Shown here in pieces: positions 1-12,781 of a DNA stretch of 64,000 bases. The position numbers were made by a program, and so were the translations under genes. The notes under the pieces were generated by a model, which was not told the DNA's origin, made no database searches, and worked only from the letters and a program-made list of their open reading frames with translations. Position 1 is the stretch's first letter. Every line of letters starts with the position of its first letter. Source of the stretch: Gordionus sp. m RMFG-2023 (taxonomy: Eukaryota; Nematomorpha; Gordioida; Chordodea; Parachordodidae); assembly GCF_954871325.1 (NCBI RefSeq), contig NC_088775.1, positions 39,099,561-39,163,560 of the forward strand, read 5' to 3'.

Positions 1-306
1 GTATCTTGTATCTTAAATACAAAATTTTATATAGTATCTGTATCCGAATACAATTTTCTGAAAATTTCTAAGTTGCTAATTTTATAATATGTAGTTTTTA
101 AAAACCATTATCAATTGAGGCATATGTATGAATTAATTAACCTTTTTTATCACTTGTAATTTTTTAGACGCTAAATTTTTTTTATATTCGAAAATATTTT
201 ATACTGTAATAAATAGATTTTGTATTAAAAAATAATATTTTTCGAAATGTCTTATATTGTTTTAATTATTTATATGGTAGTTTATTTTGTATGCATAATA
301 TAATAA
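1..306. other. AT-rich non-coding stretch
   Basis: No supportable gene. The first 60 bases carry short GTATC-type repeats that could be the end of a transposon cut by the window edge, but nothing confirms it. Confidence 0.4.
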
Positions 307-467
307 ATGACAAAATATGAAAATCTGAATAAATATTCAGAGTTAGCAAATTTTTATAAAGTATAATATATTAATATAAAACCTGGCCGAAGGCCGGCAA
401 ATGGGGGTATGGGGGGGGCGAATCTCCCCATAAAATTTTTTTTAGTTGAGCCCCCTGAGATTGTAAA
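307..467 (+). repeat. dispersed repeat, copy 1
   Basis: This block recurs in the same orientation at 36808-36970. Both copies start with ATGACAAAATATG, share a stretch around AGTATAATATATTAATATAA, continue into a GC-rich core with GGCCGAAGGC-type inverted motifs, and end at GAGCCCCCTGAGATTGTAA. It looks like part of a mobile element; no coding sequence is visible in it. Confidence 0.7.
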
Positions 468-2540
468 GGCTAGCGACACCCCTGTAACGATGTAAGCTAT
501 ATATGATCCTTCTTTAGTTTAGGATCAAAAATATAAAGAAGAGTTCTAAATCATATACATAGTCCTGAATGTTAACATTCGATTTATAAAATTTCGGAAT
601 ATGGAATTTTTAATTGATAATCTATCGTCTTTAATCAAAATTTGACTAGATGTTGATGCGTCTTCGCATTTCTTAATAACTATCTACGAATCTTTGTTAG
701 ACATAGTTTTATATCTTGCGTCTTTTTAACTTTAATCTATCGTCAATAAATGTTTAAAAGGTTAAATGAAAAGTTTAGATATTTAAATTTTAGCAAATTA
801 AGCTTTAATATATATTAATCGAAAATACATTAATGATTATATCATTCAGTTAACATATCATTGAGTTAACTATAACCTCAAATAAAATATAATTTATTTA
901 TACATTAAATCGAACAAGGAGAATGTATAGACGCCCTCAAATCCAATTAAGATTTTTACTATTGAATATTTGGTCTAATTAATTAAATTATGAATCGCTT
1001 GACCCAATGGTCGGCGAATGGGGAACTTATAACTCCGTTATGATCGATCCTACCCTGAACCCGGTTGAGAAAGAAGGAAGGATAGTCGGCAACATAAATC
1101 TCACCATCAAAAATGACAAGTACTATATATTTTTCAAACAAGAAACCTTTGGTGATCCTCTTAAGCGACATGTGGGCCTTATCAAACTCAAGTTGATTAT
1201 CCTCTGACCAGGAGGAGTGATCTTTAGATGATCAAAGATTTAAAAGTTTTACCGAGGGACAAAATCGCTAGACATAATAGATCGTAATATTGGAGTATGT
1301 AAGGATGGTGCGCAGGAGATCGTTAAGTTCCTGGGCAAGATTCAATCGGTAAGGAACGTGAAGTTGGCGTATCTTTATCACATATCAGCAAAAATATTGT
1401 TAGGGAAAATTAATTGGAGAGAGTGGAAACAATGCACCGAGCAAGAATCGGAAATATGAAACAGTGCCGTTGATATTCTCAGAAAAACAAAAGGAGGCAA
1501 GGCGATAAAAAGGAGATCTGCATGTTGAATGAAAAAGTCCGAAATTGTGCCAACTAAAAGAAAAGGCTCTACAAAATATACTATAGTTCTCAAGACCCGA
1601 AAGGCAGGAAAGCTTACCAGGTGTAAAAATTTAAAAAAGTTAATTAACACTTTTCAAGACCCACTTCTGTAAAATCTAGCAACGCATCTGCAGATATGTT
1701 CTTTTCTGTGTAATGGTTTAAGTTTAGGGTACAAATGGATCTACTCAGGAAAAGTCTCAAGCTATGAACTCACCCCTCTTACATAAGATTTTAATGAGCC
1801 ATTATAACGCTTGCCATTTTTTTTATAAACTTAAATATAATCAACCGTGTTGTGTTTTATATTTTATTAAGTTTAATTTCATGTTTTCTAATTGAGATCC
1901 TAAAATTGTCGAGAGGGAGTTCCATATTATCATGGTTAAGAGGCAGCCTCTAGGGAGTTGTGGGTCATTGGCTCATGAAGGTTTAGAGGGCCCCTTCTCT
2001 AGCGGATGACACTATTGATTAATATGCAGTGTGACTGTCATATTTCGATTGATGTCATTTGAGAGGGGTACCATTTTTCTTAAGGTCGCATGAAATTTAA
2101 GTTTTGGACTAGTGTTTTGAAATAATCCTGGTCTTTAGATAAATATGTATCGACTATGGAAGCAATATCCATTAATGTGTTATTCAGTTTATATATAAAT
2201 TTCTTAGATTTCCTCTATAATCACAGAGTTAGAACTAAAAAACAGCTCGAAAAAGTCGACTCCATGGAATCAATTTGATTGAAGCATATAATTCCAAATA
2301 ACTTTTAAAAAAAGAATAAGGACATCATATTTAATATTGTCTATTAAAATCATCATCATGCATATATAATATTATTATAGGATTATCTCATGATATTCAA
2401 ATTTATAAGAAATTATACAGAGTAAAAAATGTGGGTTGTTAAATAACTCATTAATTCATCTAAGTTCAATAAAAATAAGTAAATATAAAATTAAATAATT
2501 TTTAATATTTCTAAGTTTATATTGGGAAAAAGGCTATATA
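468..2540. other. no recognisable gene; slightly GC-richer patch
   Basis: No family is recognised here. A patch from about 900 to 1680 has clearly higher GC than its surroundings and short overlapping open frames on both strands (for example 1007-1207 on +, 66 codons). It may be a decayed coding segment of a host gene or transposon, but no domain or motif supports a name. Confidence 0.3.
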
Positions 2541-2680
2541 ATTTAAAACAAAATGTTTGAAAAATATATCGATTTTTGCCAGAAATAAAACTTATAAAAT
2601 GTAGATGAATTAGATTGCGACACTTTAACATTTTGAAAGTGTTGCCATATCTTTTCAACAATGAAAATCTTTTGGGTACT

Positions 2681-2833
2681 ATAATAAAACGACACGTTAT
2701 TAGCTATTTCAATATATATATATATTATTAATTTAAAAATTATCACATCATATTTATTAATTTTTTAATTCGAATTTTCCATTCTTTTTTTTATAAAATA
2801 TATAATAAATAACATTTAATACAATTTATTACA
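2681..2833 (-). repeat. LTR-like fragment shared with 37292-37438
   Basis: The block starting ATAATAAAACGAC and ending in AATTTATTACA recurs at 37292-37438. Here it lies just downstream, in minus-strand sense, of an LTR-element pol fragment. At the other locus it lies just upstream of a gag-like frame. Those two positions are what 3' and 5' LTR pieces of one family would occupy. Fossil. Confidence 0.55.
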
Positions 2834-2883
2834 TTTCCTTCATACATTAAAGTTAGATTTCCTCAATAAACCTCTTTGTAGAT

Positions 2884-3491
2884 TTACGGTTTCTTGATGA
2901 ACATCGTAATGCATTGCACTGCTTCATTTTCTGACACAACCATTTCTGTAATTTCCAAAGAACTTTCATGATTCGGAATAATTAAATGAAATCTTAGCTG
3001 ATCTTCATGTTTCCGCAATGTTCTTTCGGGAGTTTCAACAATATAAGAATATAACCCTGTTCTTTCTTTGATCATTCCCTTTCTCTAACCTTTGGTGTTC
3101 TCATTGTTTAACCACACAGGTTGTAAAATTCCAAATTCACTCTCTTTCAATTGTAAATTATGATTATGACTTTGTCTATCAATTGCCTTTTCTATTTCAT
3201 GTTCAACAGTTGATCTGATCCAATCCAAGCTAGTTTTCAATTGTCTACCAAACATAATCTTAGCAGGAGATCTCCCTGTAGAGCTATGCTCCCACAATCG
3301 ATAGGTTGTTAAAACTGTATCATAATTGACTCCCTCGCCGCATAATATTGACCTTTCAAAGTTTGTATTGTACGTTCAACCAATTCATTAGTTTTTGGAT
3401 GATAGGGTGCCGAACGTATATGACGTATGTTATTTAAATCACAATACCTACGAAATTCCCCAGATAAGAATTGTGGTCCATTATCTGACAC
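2884..3491 (-). mobile_element. LTR retrotransposon integrase fragment (fossil)
   Basis: Minus-strand frames show the second half of a retroviral-type integrase core: the SDNGPQF motif near 3490, then SAPYHPKTNELVERT with the third acidic residue of the DDE triad. They are followed by the C-terminal region and tail typical of Ty3/gypsy pol. It is an old, broken partial copy lacking the upstream domains. A candidate LTR lies on its downstream side. Confidence 0.8.
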
Positions 3492-3893
3492 AATAAAAAG
3501 AGAAATTATAGGCTTGAAGATTTAATCTAAAACGGTTATTAGGATGGTCGCAGGATAAAAATTAGACAGAAAAAAAGACACTTTATTTTCAATCGAAGAA
3601 AAATGATAGTCTTTATTGATTATATTATTAGAATATTGACGTTGATGTCTTTTTATTTTATAATATGGTTATACAAAAAAAGGCAAGTGGTAAAAGAAAA
3701 TGAAAATATATATCAATATATATATTTAATCGCCTTGAGATGTATTTATATACATGTTAATTTCATTGAATAAAAAGATAATATGAACATATTTAAATAT
3801 ACAATTACAACAAATTGAATAAGCGAAATATTTAAGAAGTATTTAATTATACAATGAATTACAACAAATTAAGCGAACATGTAACATGCACCA
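3492..3893 (-). repeat. candidate LTR of the 4526-7398 element
   Basis: In minus-strand sense a purine-rich tract (GGGGAGGTGG, about 3894-3903) is directly followed by TGCATGTTACATG, as at the start of a 3' LTR. The AT-rich sequence beyond it runs to about 3500, where the integrase fragment of another LTR element resumes. No second LTR copy was found in the window, so the identification rests on the tract and the position. Confidence 0.35.
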
Positions 3894-4140
3894 CCTCCCC
3901 AAAAATATATATATATATATATAAATTTAAGTCTTGAAAACACAACATGGTACAAAAAAATGGGGAAGGAAAGAACTCGTTTAGCATGCGGGAGGTAACT
4001 CTTATAATGTTAAATGAGTAATAGGGTTAATATTTAATGTTACAATAATGGTTTCATTAGAAAAATAATACCCACCTTACATTAAGATTAACAAGGAATT
4101 ATATAAAAAATAATATATATATATGGGGATAGTAGGAACT

Positions 4141-4412
4141 ACAATTGGGAAGGGGAATTATTGTCATTATTTCCTTATATTGGAATATAATAAACAATTA
4201 CAATTGGAAAGTAGAATTATTGTCATTATTTCCTTATCTTGGAATATAGTAAACAATTACAATTGGGAAGGGGAATTATTGTCATTATTTCCTTATTTTG
4301 GAATTTAATAAACAATTACAATTGGGATGGGGAAATTATTGTCATTATTTCCTTTTTTTTTGGAATATAATAAACAATTACATTTGGTAGGGGGAATTAT
4401 TGTCATTATTAA
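4141..4412 (+). repeat. minisatellite, 59-62 bp unit, about 4.5 copies
   Basis: Successive units start with ACAATTGG or close variants at 4141, 4200, 4259, 4318 and 4380, each containing GAATTATTGTCATTATTTCC. The 59-bp spacing is exact for the first three units. The open frame across it is only a by-product of the repeat. Confidence 0.9.
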
Positions 4413-4525
4413 CAATGTAACTTATTAATCATAATTATAATAACTAGGAAAAATGGAATATGTATGATGTTTTAATATTTGTAACCAACAATATATAAGT
4501 AAAAAAAATATAATGCAATATATTC

Positions 4526-7398
4526 CTATTGATAATTTCTAATGTGATCAATATGAACAAAGAGAAACTTATCATCTACCTGAATTTCCCAAATGACGTT
4601 ACTAATTCTCCCAACGACAATCCCCACACGCCATTCTTGATTGGAGCCCACTTTAATAAAGACAGAGTTGCCTAATGTTAATTCTCTGAAATTTATTCTT
4701 TTTACATTGGGTCTATTATCACAGTCATCGTCTTTTAAAAAACTCCATTTCCATCTTAACTCCCTTCCGAATAATCTAAAAGCAGGTGATGACTTAGTAA
4801 CCGCATGTTTCGTGTTGCGAAAATTTAACAACACATCTTTCAAAATGTCATCTCAGCCTCCTAATTTACATATCATATTTTTTGCTGATCGTACAGCTCT
4901 TTCAGCCATACCATTTGACGCAGGATGGTATGCAGGGGTATATATATGTAGAATTCCTTTTTCTTTTAAAAAGTTATTAAAATCAACAGACCTAAAAGCT
5001 GGTCCATTATCTGATACCAATTCTACTGGATACCCAAATCTGGAAAAATATTATTTAATGCCATGATGGTGGTAATCGCATTAATGTTTTTCACCTTAAT
5101 AATCTCTAACCAGCAAGAGTACCCATCAATAATTACTAATCCGTAAAATTTTTTAATAGGTCCAAAAAAATCAATATAGACTCGGTACTAGGGTTGTTAG
5201 GTTGTACTCAATAATTTTGTTTAACTTTTGGGAGTTTAGGCTCATTGATCATGCACATATTACATCTAAAAATCCTTTCTTTAATATCTTTATTGACTCC
5301 TGGCCACCAAAAATACCTTTCCATAGTATCTAACATCCTATACAACCCAATATGTCCCTCAAGTAACACACTAAGAAACTTTTTTCTTAACCTTTGAGGA
5401 ATAATAACTTGTTCGCCCTTAAAAATACAATCATTCTTAATATTCAACAACTTACCGAATGCCTTGTAACGTTAATCAGCATATCATTTTAACCTTTTTC
5501 CAACACAATTTTTTTAACTTGGATTAATTCTGAATCTAAAAAGGTTTCTCCTTTAATCAATTCTAAATTGTTAATTATTCTTACATCCTTCATATCATTA
5601 TTAACATTAACAAAACAAATGATATCTTCCTTAATTAACCTTGATAATCCATCAGGAATGATTTGATCCTTACCCCTCCTATAATTAATGTCAAAATCAA
5701 AACCGGCTAAACAAAAAGCCTATTTCTGTAATCTTGGAGACATATTATAAAGCTTAACTGGATCTACTCCAAAAAAATTCACCAGTGGTTTATGGTTCGA
5801 AAAAATTTTAAATCTCCTACCTACTACATATTCTTTCCATTTTTTTTATTGCCAAAACAACAGACAATCCTTCTTTTTCAATAATTGAATATCTTTTTTC
5901 AGCTCCAGCCCATGCCTTAGACTTAAACTCAATTGGCCTTTTAAACCATCTTCTTCTACATGAAATAAGATTGCACCCATGCCTTTATTGGACGCATCTG
6001 TTGAAATAAACAATTCCTTATTTCTATCATAATGTGCAAGAATTGGTGCATTACACAATTTTTTTCCTAATTTCGTAAAAACTAGTTCTTTAATTGATTC
6101 CCCAACAAAATTTCTTACCCCTTTTAAGTAAATCATATAAATTAGCTGCTAATTTAGAAAAATCTCTTATAAATCTAGAATAATAATTCATAAGACCCAA
6201 CCAAGAATGTAATTCATCCTTATTCTTAGGTTCGGTCATTGTAATTATAGGATCAATTTTTTCTTTGATTGGCAGTATGCCTTTGTCACTTATTAAATAA
6301 CCTAAATATTTTATACTCTCTTTGTAAAACTCACTTTTTTTTATATTTCCAATCAGCCCAAATTCCAACATTCTTTCAAACACTCTTTTCAATTTATAAA
6401 AATGGTCTAACTTATGCTTACCAAAAATTAACAAATCATCAAAATAATAATGACCCCCTTAATATCAGCAAATATTTCGTCCATAGTCTTCTGGAAATAA
6501 GCAGTTGATACTGTAAGCCCAAAAGGTAGTCTATTAAATTGAAAAAGACCCTTGTGGGTGGAGACGGTCAGAAATTTGGAAGTTTCTTTAGATACGGGAG
6601 TCTGCAGATACGCCGATGTGAAATCTATTTTTGAAAAAAACTTTCCATTACCTACTTTAGCAATTATGTCATTAATCCTTGGAAGCGGATATTCGAACCT
6701 TTCTAATTGTGGGTTTACAGTAACTCTAAAGTCAGCACAAACTCTCAACGTATTATCCTTTTTTTTAACTAACACTAATAGAGTGGCCCATTGTGAAAAT
6801 CTGACAGGCTTAATTACTTCCTGCTGGCGCCATTGCTCTATAGTGTTTTCTAATTCTTCTTCTAAATCGAAGGTCACTCTCCTGGCCTCACAAATTTTGG
6901 CTTAAAGTCATTTTTTAATAAAATATCTATTTCCAAATTTTTGACTTTTCCAATTCTATCATTAAAAACACAATCAAATTTCTTAATTAGTTTGTTGATG
7001 TCACAACTCTCTTCAAAATACCCTTTTTTAGCAAATAACGATTGAATGACATAATTTTTTTTATAAAATTTATCAGTATCTTTGAAAGGATTATTAAAAG
7101 TTAAAAAATTTACCCTATCTCCTATCTCATTCTTATTAATAGTGTTTATATCAACGTTGAATTTGATTATGTCAAATTCTTTAATCCGGTCTTGACCACA
7201 TAGCGGTGGTCCCTCCCTATCCAATACATACAAATTTAAATATTTAATTGTATTCAAATATTTAACCTTAATATTCGAGACCTGACCAACGACTGTGATA
7301 GGAGAACCCTCATAAGAGAATAATTTTTTAGAACAATTTTCCAACTCAAATTCTTCATAATTCTCCAATTTTTCAAAATCTTTAATGGGCAAGGACAA
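4526..7398 (-). mobile_element. Ty3/gypsy-type pol region (fossil)
   Basis: Read on the minus strand from 7398 downward, domains follow Ty3/gypsy order: a leader after the protease region (7398-6900), reverse transcriptase with LPFGL and the SKIDFTSAY palm motif (6877-6430), RT thumb and connection (6434-6130), RNase H with the STDAS motif (6136-5850), the zinc-binding integrase head (5450-5210), the integrase core (about 5080-4850) and a C-terminal tail (4843-4526). It is broken in many places and old. Nothing like gag is visible upstream, where a minisatellite begins at 7441. Confidence 0.85.
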
Positions 7399-7440
7399 CG
7401 TCTACATGGCCGGGGAGGGTAGGAGACAAATGCCTCCAAA

Positions 7441-7555
7441 ATATATTGGCATTTTTGGAGGTAGGTATTGATTTTTGGGGGTTGATATTGATTTTTTAGG
7501 GGTAGGCATTAATTTTTTGGGGGTAGGTATTGATTTTTGGGGGGTAATTTTTGAT
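7441..7555 (+). repeat. G/T-rich minisatellite, about 25 bp unit
   Basis: Four to five degenerate units of the form GGGGGTAGGTATTGATTTTT lie head to tail, abutting the broken pol region. Confidence 0.75.
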
Positions 7556-7901
7556 TTGGATTATATTCTTTTTAAATCCATTAATATTGATGTTAATTTT
7601 CTTACAAATGTCAATTAAAGTAAAGATATTTTTCAATTAATAAATAACATAAACTTTCTTTGGGAACCATTTTCATTTACCATTTTATCAAGTTAATATT
7701 TACACATTTCCTATTTGGTACTTTTCTTAGAGGTTAATATATTTATATTATTTTTTTAGCAGGATAAATTTTGGAGGTAACTTTTTTAGTCATGCTTAAA
7801 AACATATACCAACAAGCAAAGAATAATAAAAAACATAATATGTAAAAAATAATTAATTATTTCATTCTAGATGCCAAGTAAGTAACAGAACCTTATTTAA
7901 A

Positions 7902-8165
7902 GTGAAATGTGATTATATTAATTGTAAAACTTCTAAAATAAGAAGTGACAAGATACATGAACTTTATAAACATAAAAATCCTCATGTAAAGCCAGCTGAT
8001 ATGAAATTTACAAAGGTAGTTATCAAAAGAGATAATAATAAGTGGGTATCCTTAAATTGTGATATTCCATATAATATAACAAATGAACTTGAAACCCAGT
8101 TGCAAAAAAAGACAATAACATCTTACTCCCGAAAAGTAATATTTTTAATTTATTATTGTAACTAA
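7902..8165 (+). CDS. short hypothetical ORF
   Basis: An 87-codon frame begins MKCDYINCKTSK and is rich in Lys and Asn. The spacing of early Cys and His residues (CDYINC ... HELYKH) is loosely zinc-finger-like but matches no family I can name. The frame runs from an AAATG context to a TAA. It could be a remnant of a transposon protein or a chance frame, since long frames are uncommon but not absent in this AT-rich DNA. Confidence 0.2.
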   Translation: MKCDYINCKTSKIRSDKIHELYKHKNPHVKPADMKFTKVVIKRDNNKWVSLNCDIPYNITNELETQLQKKTITSYSRKVIFLIYYCN

Positions 8166-8836
8166 AGACAATAAATATTATTGAAAATATACCTTAAATT
8201 TGTGAATTAATAGAAACTGATTTTTTATTTAAAATTTTACCAATATATTAAAATAAAATTAAAGTAGGCAGGGTGTAGAGAAAATAAATTATATATTTTA
8301 TTATTAAATATTTTTTTTAACTGTTTATCACACTATTTTTATATCTATATATACTTTATAAAGTTTAATATGTTTAATAGGTTAATTAATAATAATAATT
8401 TAAAACCAAAGTATTAAAAAAACTTGTTAATATAATGTATTAAAATAATAAAAGTAAGGTAATGTTAATTTCTAAGAATTTGTAAATTTAAATCTTTTCA
8501 TCTTTAATTGAATTAAGATTTCAAAGTTCTTTTACTTTTTTTTAATATAAATTTTATCCTTAAAATATGAATTGGATTCAACTATTTTCAAAATGTTATC
8601 TGTGTGAATTTCATCCCCTTTATTTACATTATTTGTTATATTAGGTATGTTTATATTATTATCATTGTTTATATTATTATCATTGTTTATTTAGCTATTT
8701 TAGATAATATACTTTCATCATGAATTTCACAGTTTTATTTATACTAATTTTTATTTATAAGATTACTATTGTTTTTACCGTCATTAAAATATCTTTTTTG
8801 ATTTCTTCATGTGATTGCAGTTTTATATTAATCTGC
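8166..8836. other. AT-rich non-coding stretch
   Basis: No gene or clear repeat beyond a short TTTATATTATTATCATTG duplication near 8650-8690. This is the DNA into which the hAT element at 8845 inserted. Confidence 0.4.
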
Positions 8837-8844
8837 ATCTATTA
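8837..8844 (+). repeat. target-site duplication, left copy (ATCTATTA)
   Basis: Perfect 8-bp match to 17083-17090 on the other side of the hAT element. Eight base pairs is the hallmark hAT duplication length. Confidence 0.93.
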
Positions 8845-9280
8845 CAGTGGCGTAGCCAGGATTTTATTATGGGGAGGGGGGGGGGGGGGGTTAAAAAATT
8901 TTTTGGGGGGCTTCGCCTCCGAAACCTCCCATTCTTTTGAACACCTAATTGCTTATATTTTTGGATTTGTTAAAATTGTTTTATATTTTCATATAAAAAA
9001 ATTTTAGGGTATTTTATTATATATTTTTATTAATTAAAATATTTTCAAAATGTTGATATTTTATATAATACAGATTTTAATATTAAAAATTATAATGTAT
9101 AAAGACTCTATTTAAAAAAAGTAATTTTTTATAATTATATAAAATATGTGTAATTCTTATGCAAATAATGGTATTTAAAAAAATATGATGATATTATCTT
9201 ATAAATAATACTTTTTTTACAAAAAAAATTGAGTATATATTAAAACTAATAAAATTTTATTGCTATTTTTTGATTTGAAT

Positions 9281-9553
9281 TTAAAAAGAGAGATCTACTT
9301 TTCTCTGAGATTTTGCTAATTCATCCAGAATCAAATTTTTATCTAAAATTATCTCCTTGTAAATATTCAATAGGGCTAATCCATTTAAACGTTTTTCACC
9401 GGTTGTGTTTCTTAAATAGGTTTTTAACCTTTTTAAAGTTGAAAAAGACCTTTCATTAGTGCAGGTACTAATTGGCAAGGTAGCTGAAATAATTAATAAT
9501 GTTTTGATATTAGGCAGGGAATCTAAAATACAATTACACATGGAAAGAGCCTG
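9281..9553 (-). pseudogene. hAT transposase C-terminal dimerisation region
   Basis: The frame contains ATLPISTCTNERSFSTLKRL followed by KTYLRNT and RLNGLALLNIYK. This is the characteristic hAT C-terminal (hATC) signature, in which the NERSFS segment lies in the dimerisation helix. It is the 3' end of the gene whose upstream part resumes at 13685: the LTR retrotransposon landed between the two, and the 5-bp duplication CACAG marks the point. The downstream TIR follows at 8845. Confidence 0.9.
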
Positions 9554-9558
9554 CACAG

Positions 9559-9726
9559 TGTAATATAAATGTAATTGTAAAATAAATTTAAATTGAAAAT
9601 TATATTAACTTTTCGTTTGTAAATTACATAACCTGAAGGATTGAATTCATTATATATATATACGTGATATTTTGTATTAAATACTTTTACTTACTTTACT
9701 TATTTTACTTATTTAATAAAACACTT
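9559..9726 (+). repeat. 5' LTR
   Basis: 168 bp, starts TGTAATATAAATG and ends AATAAAACACTT. It is near-identical to 13512-13679. A polyadenylation-like AATAAA lies near its end. Confidence 0.92.
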
Positions 9727-9789
9727 CATTGGCGACGATTTTTTTAGAGAAGATTTATTTGATTTATTAAATTTAAAGTAAAAGACTCA

Positions 9790-10640
9790 ATGGAAGTAGC
9801 TCCTATTAAAGTTAAAGATTCAATGGAAGTAGTTCCTATTAAAGTTAAAGACTCAATGGAAGTAGTTCCTATTAAATTCCATATTCCAGAATTCGTCAAA
9901 GAAAAAGTAAATATTCAGGACTACTTATTTAACTTGGAGTTAATTTATAAAGTAAGAAATATTATAGATTTAAATACAAAAAAAGACCTGCTTTTAGCCT
10001 ATATCGGAACAGACAATCTTATCAAAATTAAGAACTTTCACTTTCCAATAAATTTAGAGATGATAAATTATGATACTTTAATAAAAAGCTTAAATTTGGT
10101 GTTCAAGGATAGTTCGAGCATTTTCGTAAATAGGAAAAAAAAATTTTACGCTAAAAAGATGCAATGAGACGATTATTGACTTTTCAATTAGGGTTAAAAC
10201 TGTCTGTTCTCTTTGTAATTTTAAACCGCCTTTTGATGAACTTTTAAGAGATATATTTATCCTAGGAGTAGGCTTACCTGAGTTGGACAAAGAACTTCGG
10301 TCAAAGAATATTGAAGGCAATATTACTTTTGAAGAGACTGTGCGTTTAGCGATCGCGCTGTCTTCGTTGGAAAATGAAACCCAGACTGAAGTTAATTAAA
10401 TAATTAAAAATAAGCCAACACAGGGTTCGAAAAATAATTATTTTAGAAATAATAATTATACAAACGTCAATAGATTCAATAATAATAAACACTTTAGTAA
10501 CAATTATATTCCTAATAATAATTATAGACCTAGTATCAAACCTAACTCTATTCAAAAGAAAGTGATATGCTTTCGTTGCGGTAAGGCAAACCACATAGCG
10601 AAAGATTGTAGAACCCATGCCATACAAATGATTCTGCCAC
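9790..10640 (+). pseudogene. gag region with CCHC zinc knuckle (fossil)
   Basis: The N-terminus has a short tandem repeat of the motif MEVVPIKVKDS (three copies with variants), then a capsid-like segment. Near 10560-10610 a nucleic-acid-binding knuckle CFRCGKANHIAKDC fits CX2CX4HX4C. In this family gag packages the element RNA. Part of a broken fossil. Confidence 0.85.
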
Positions 10641-10952
10641 GGACAAATTAATTTAAACTTAATTTATATAAGTTAAACCTAATTAATTTTGAATTAATTA
10701 TATTTAATATATAACAAACTACAATACACATTAAAAGATTTTATCTCAATTTTATATTAACATTTTATTTATAATGGTTAACTTTACTTAAAAGAGCTCA
10801 CCCCTATTAACTTCGGAGATTTACTCACCGCATTCTAAAAGAATTATTATCATTAAGCCAGCTATAAAAGAACAAAATGAATTTCACCTTAATAAAATTT
10901 AAGTAAAAATTTATTTTCAAATAAAGCAACCATCGATGCGAAGATAAATGGG

Positions 10953-11162
10953 TTGCAGCTAGCTATGGGGTTTGATACCGGCGCCGCGTGTAGTGTGATT
11001 GATGAGGTCACCTGGAATCGTATTGGCAGACTACAACTATCACCGGCTTATAAATTAGTGAGATATAATCATATCCAAATCGAAGTACTAGGTAAATGTA
11101 CAGTAGAAGTCAAAGTAAAAAATATTTCGAAATTTTTACTTATTTGGGTAGTTAAAGGATAG
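10953..11162 (+). pseudogene. aspartic protease domain (fossil)
   Basis: Contains the catalytic FDTGAACSVI motif (the DTG/A-type active site of retropepsins) followed by typical beta-strand sequence. It lies directly upstream of reverse transcriptase, the usual Ty3/gypsy order. Confidence 0.85.
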
Positions 11163-11180
11163 AATTCCCTTATTTTTGGG

Positions 11181-12008
11181 ATGCCTTTCATTAGAGAATT
11201 TGATATAAAACTAAAGGAAGAAGTTCGTATTAATAAAATAAATATGAATGTTCCCTCTTTAAATACGATTGCTTCAAAATTCCCTCAAGTTTTTAAAAAA
11301 AAATTAGGTGAAATCAAACTGCAAAAGGCAGTCATCCGAATAGAACCGAACACGTTACCGATTGCATTACCAGCAAGAAGAGTTCCTTTTCCGTTGCGTC
11401 GAACCATTGAAGCTGAGTTGGACAGACTTTTAGACGAAGGCGTTATCGAGAAGGTGGATCCAACAAGAACTCCAATCACTTGGGCTACGCCAACGGTTAA
11501 TATCTTAAAGAAATCCGGTGCCGTATGGATATGCGGAGATTTTCGTTTAACATTCAACAAATATCTAACGATCGATAACGATTTACTACCAACTTTCGTC
11601 GACCTAACAAATAAAATCGCGGGTGGTAAAATATTTTCAACAATAGATTTAAGAGATGCATTTTTACAATTCGGAGTTAGTCCAGAATGTAGGGACCTTT
11701 TAGTAATTTCGACACATGTCGGTTATTACCGATACCAAAGAATTCCATTTGGTTTGACTAGCGCTCCGATAATATTCCAACGCTTTATGAAAAACCTATT
11801 AAAGGGAATTCCTATGGTTAGTGTATTTTTAGACGACATAATTATTGCAGGTGAGAATAATTCCGATCACATAGTTAATTTGGAAGAAGTATTAAGAAGA
11901 TTTGAGAAGGCTGGACTGACCACGACGACCAAATTAAACTCGGAGAAAAAGGTCATGTTATTGACAGTTTCGGAATTCACCCTACAGAAGATAAGATTAG
12001 CGCTATAA
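11181..12008 (+). pseudogene. reverse transcriptase domain (fossil)
   Basis: Classic Ty3/gypsy RT landmarks are present: a VPFPLRR entry segment, FSTIDLRDAF in the palm, RIPFGLTSAP, and the catalytic VFLDDIII at about residues 213-220 of this frame. Part of the broken LTR element. Confidence 0.92.
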
Positions 12009-12193
12009 AAAATTTTAAAACACCTTCCAATGTTAAAGAACTACGTTCATTTCTTGGAATAGTAAATTATCATGAGGCATTTATTAAAAATTTGCATTCT
12101 ATTTGTGCGCATTTACACTGACTAACGAGTAAAAATGTTGGTTGGTTTTGGTCAGCTAAAGAAAATGAAATATTTACTAAAGTTAAAAATATA

Positions 12194-12640
12194 TTGTCAA
12201 AAGAAGATACAATAATTCCTTATTCAGCCGATATCCCTGTCGTGATTTCTTGTGACGCTTCCGAAGATGGTCTAGGAGCTGTTATTGCACACCGATTTCT
12301 TACTGGCCAGGAGAAACCGATTGCTTACGCATCGAGGACACTTTCGGAGGCTGAAAAGAATTATGCCACAATTGACCGGGAGACTTCGGCGATCATGTTC
12401 GCTATCGAGAAGTTTTATCAATATATTTTTGGAAGACATTTTATCTTGGTTACTGATCATAAACCATTACAATATATTTTAAGTGATAAAAGAGATCTTA
12501 ACAAAATAACAAATAACCGTTTAATACGGTGGGCGACGAAACTATTAAATTATGATTATGAGATAATATATAGACCAGGTAATCAAAATAAATGTGCCGA
12601 TGCTCTGTTCCGTTTGAGGGTAGAGAAAGCAAAAACCAAT
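12194..12640 (+). pseudogene. RNase H domain (fossil)
   Basis: Shows SCDASEDGLGAVI, IAYASRTLSEAEKNY, TDHKPLQYI and the RPGNQNKCADAL tail of Ty3/gypsy RNase H, in the expected position after RT. Confidence 0.9.
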
Positions 12641-12781
12641 GAAGTTACAAAAAAATTCGAAGAAGAAATCAGAGGATTAAAAATTAATTTAATAGAGGAT
12701 TTATCTTTCACACGCAGTAAAGTCGTAAGTGAAACGAGCAATGATATAAACCTAAAAGAGATTATTAAATTAATAAAAAAT

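Noticed and set aside
4641-5066. Plus-strand frame of 141 codons
   Set aside because: It is antisense to the integrase core of the minus-strand Ty3/gypsy fossil.
10346-10627. Minus-strand frame of 93 codons
   Set aside because: It is the reverse of the gag zinc-knuckle region of the LTR element on the + strand; no independent motif.
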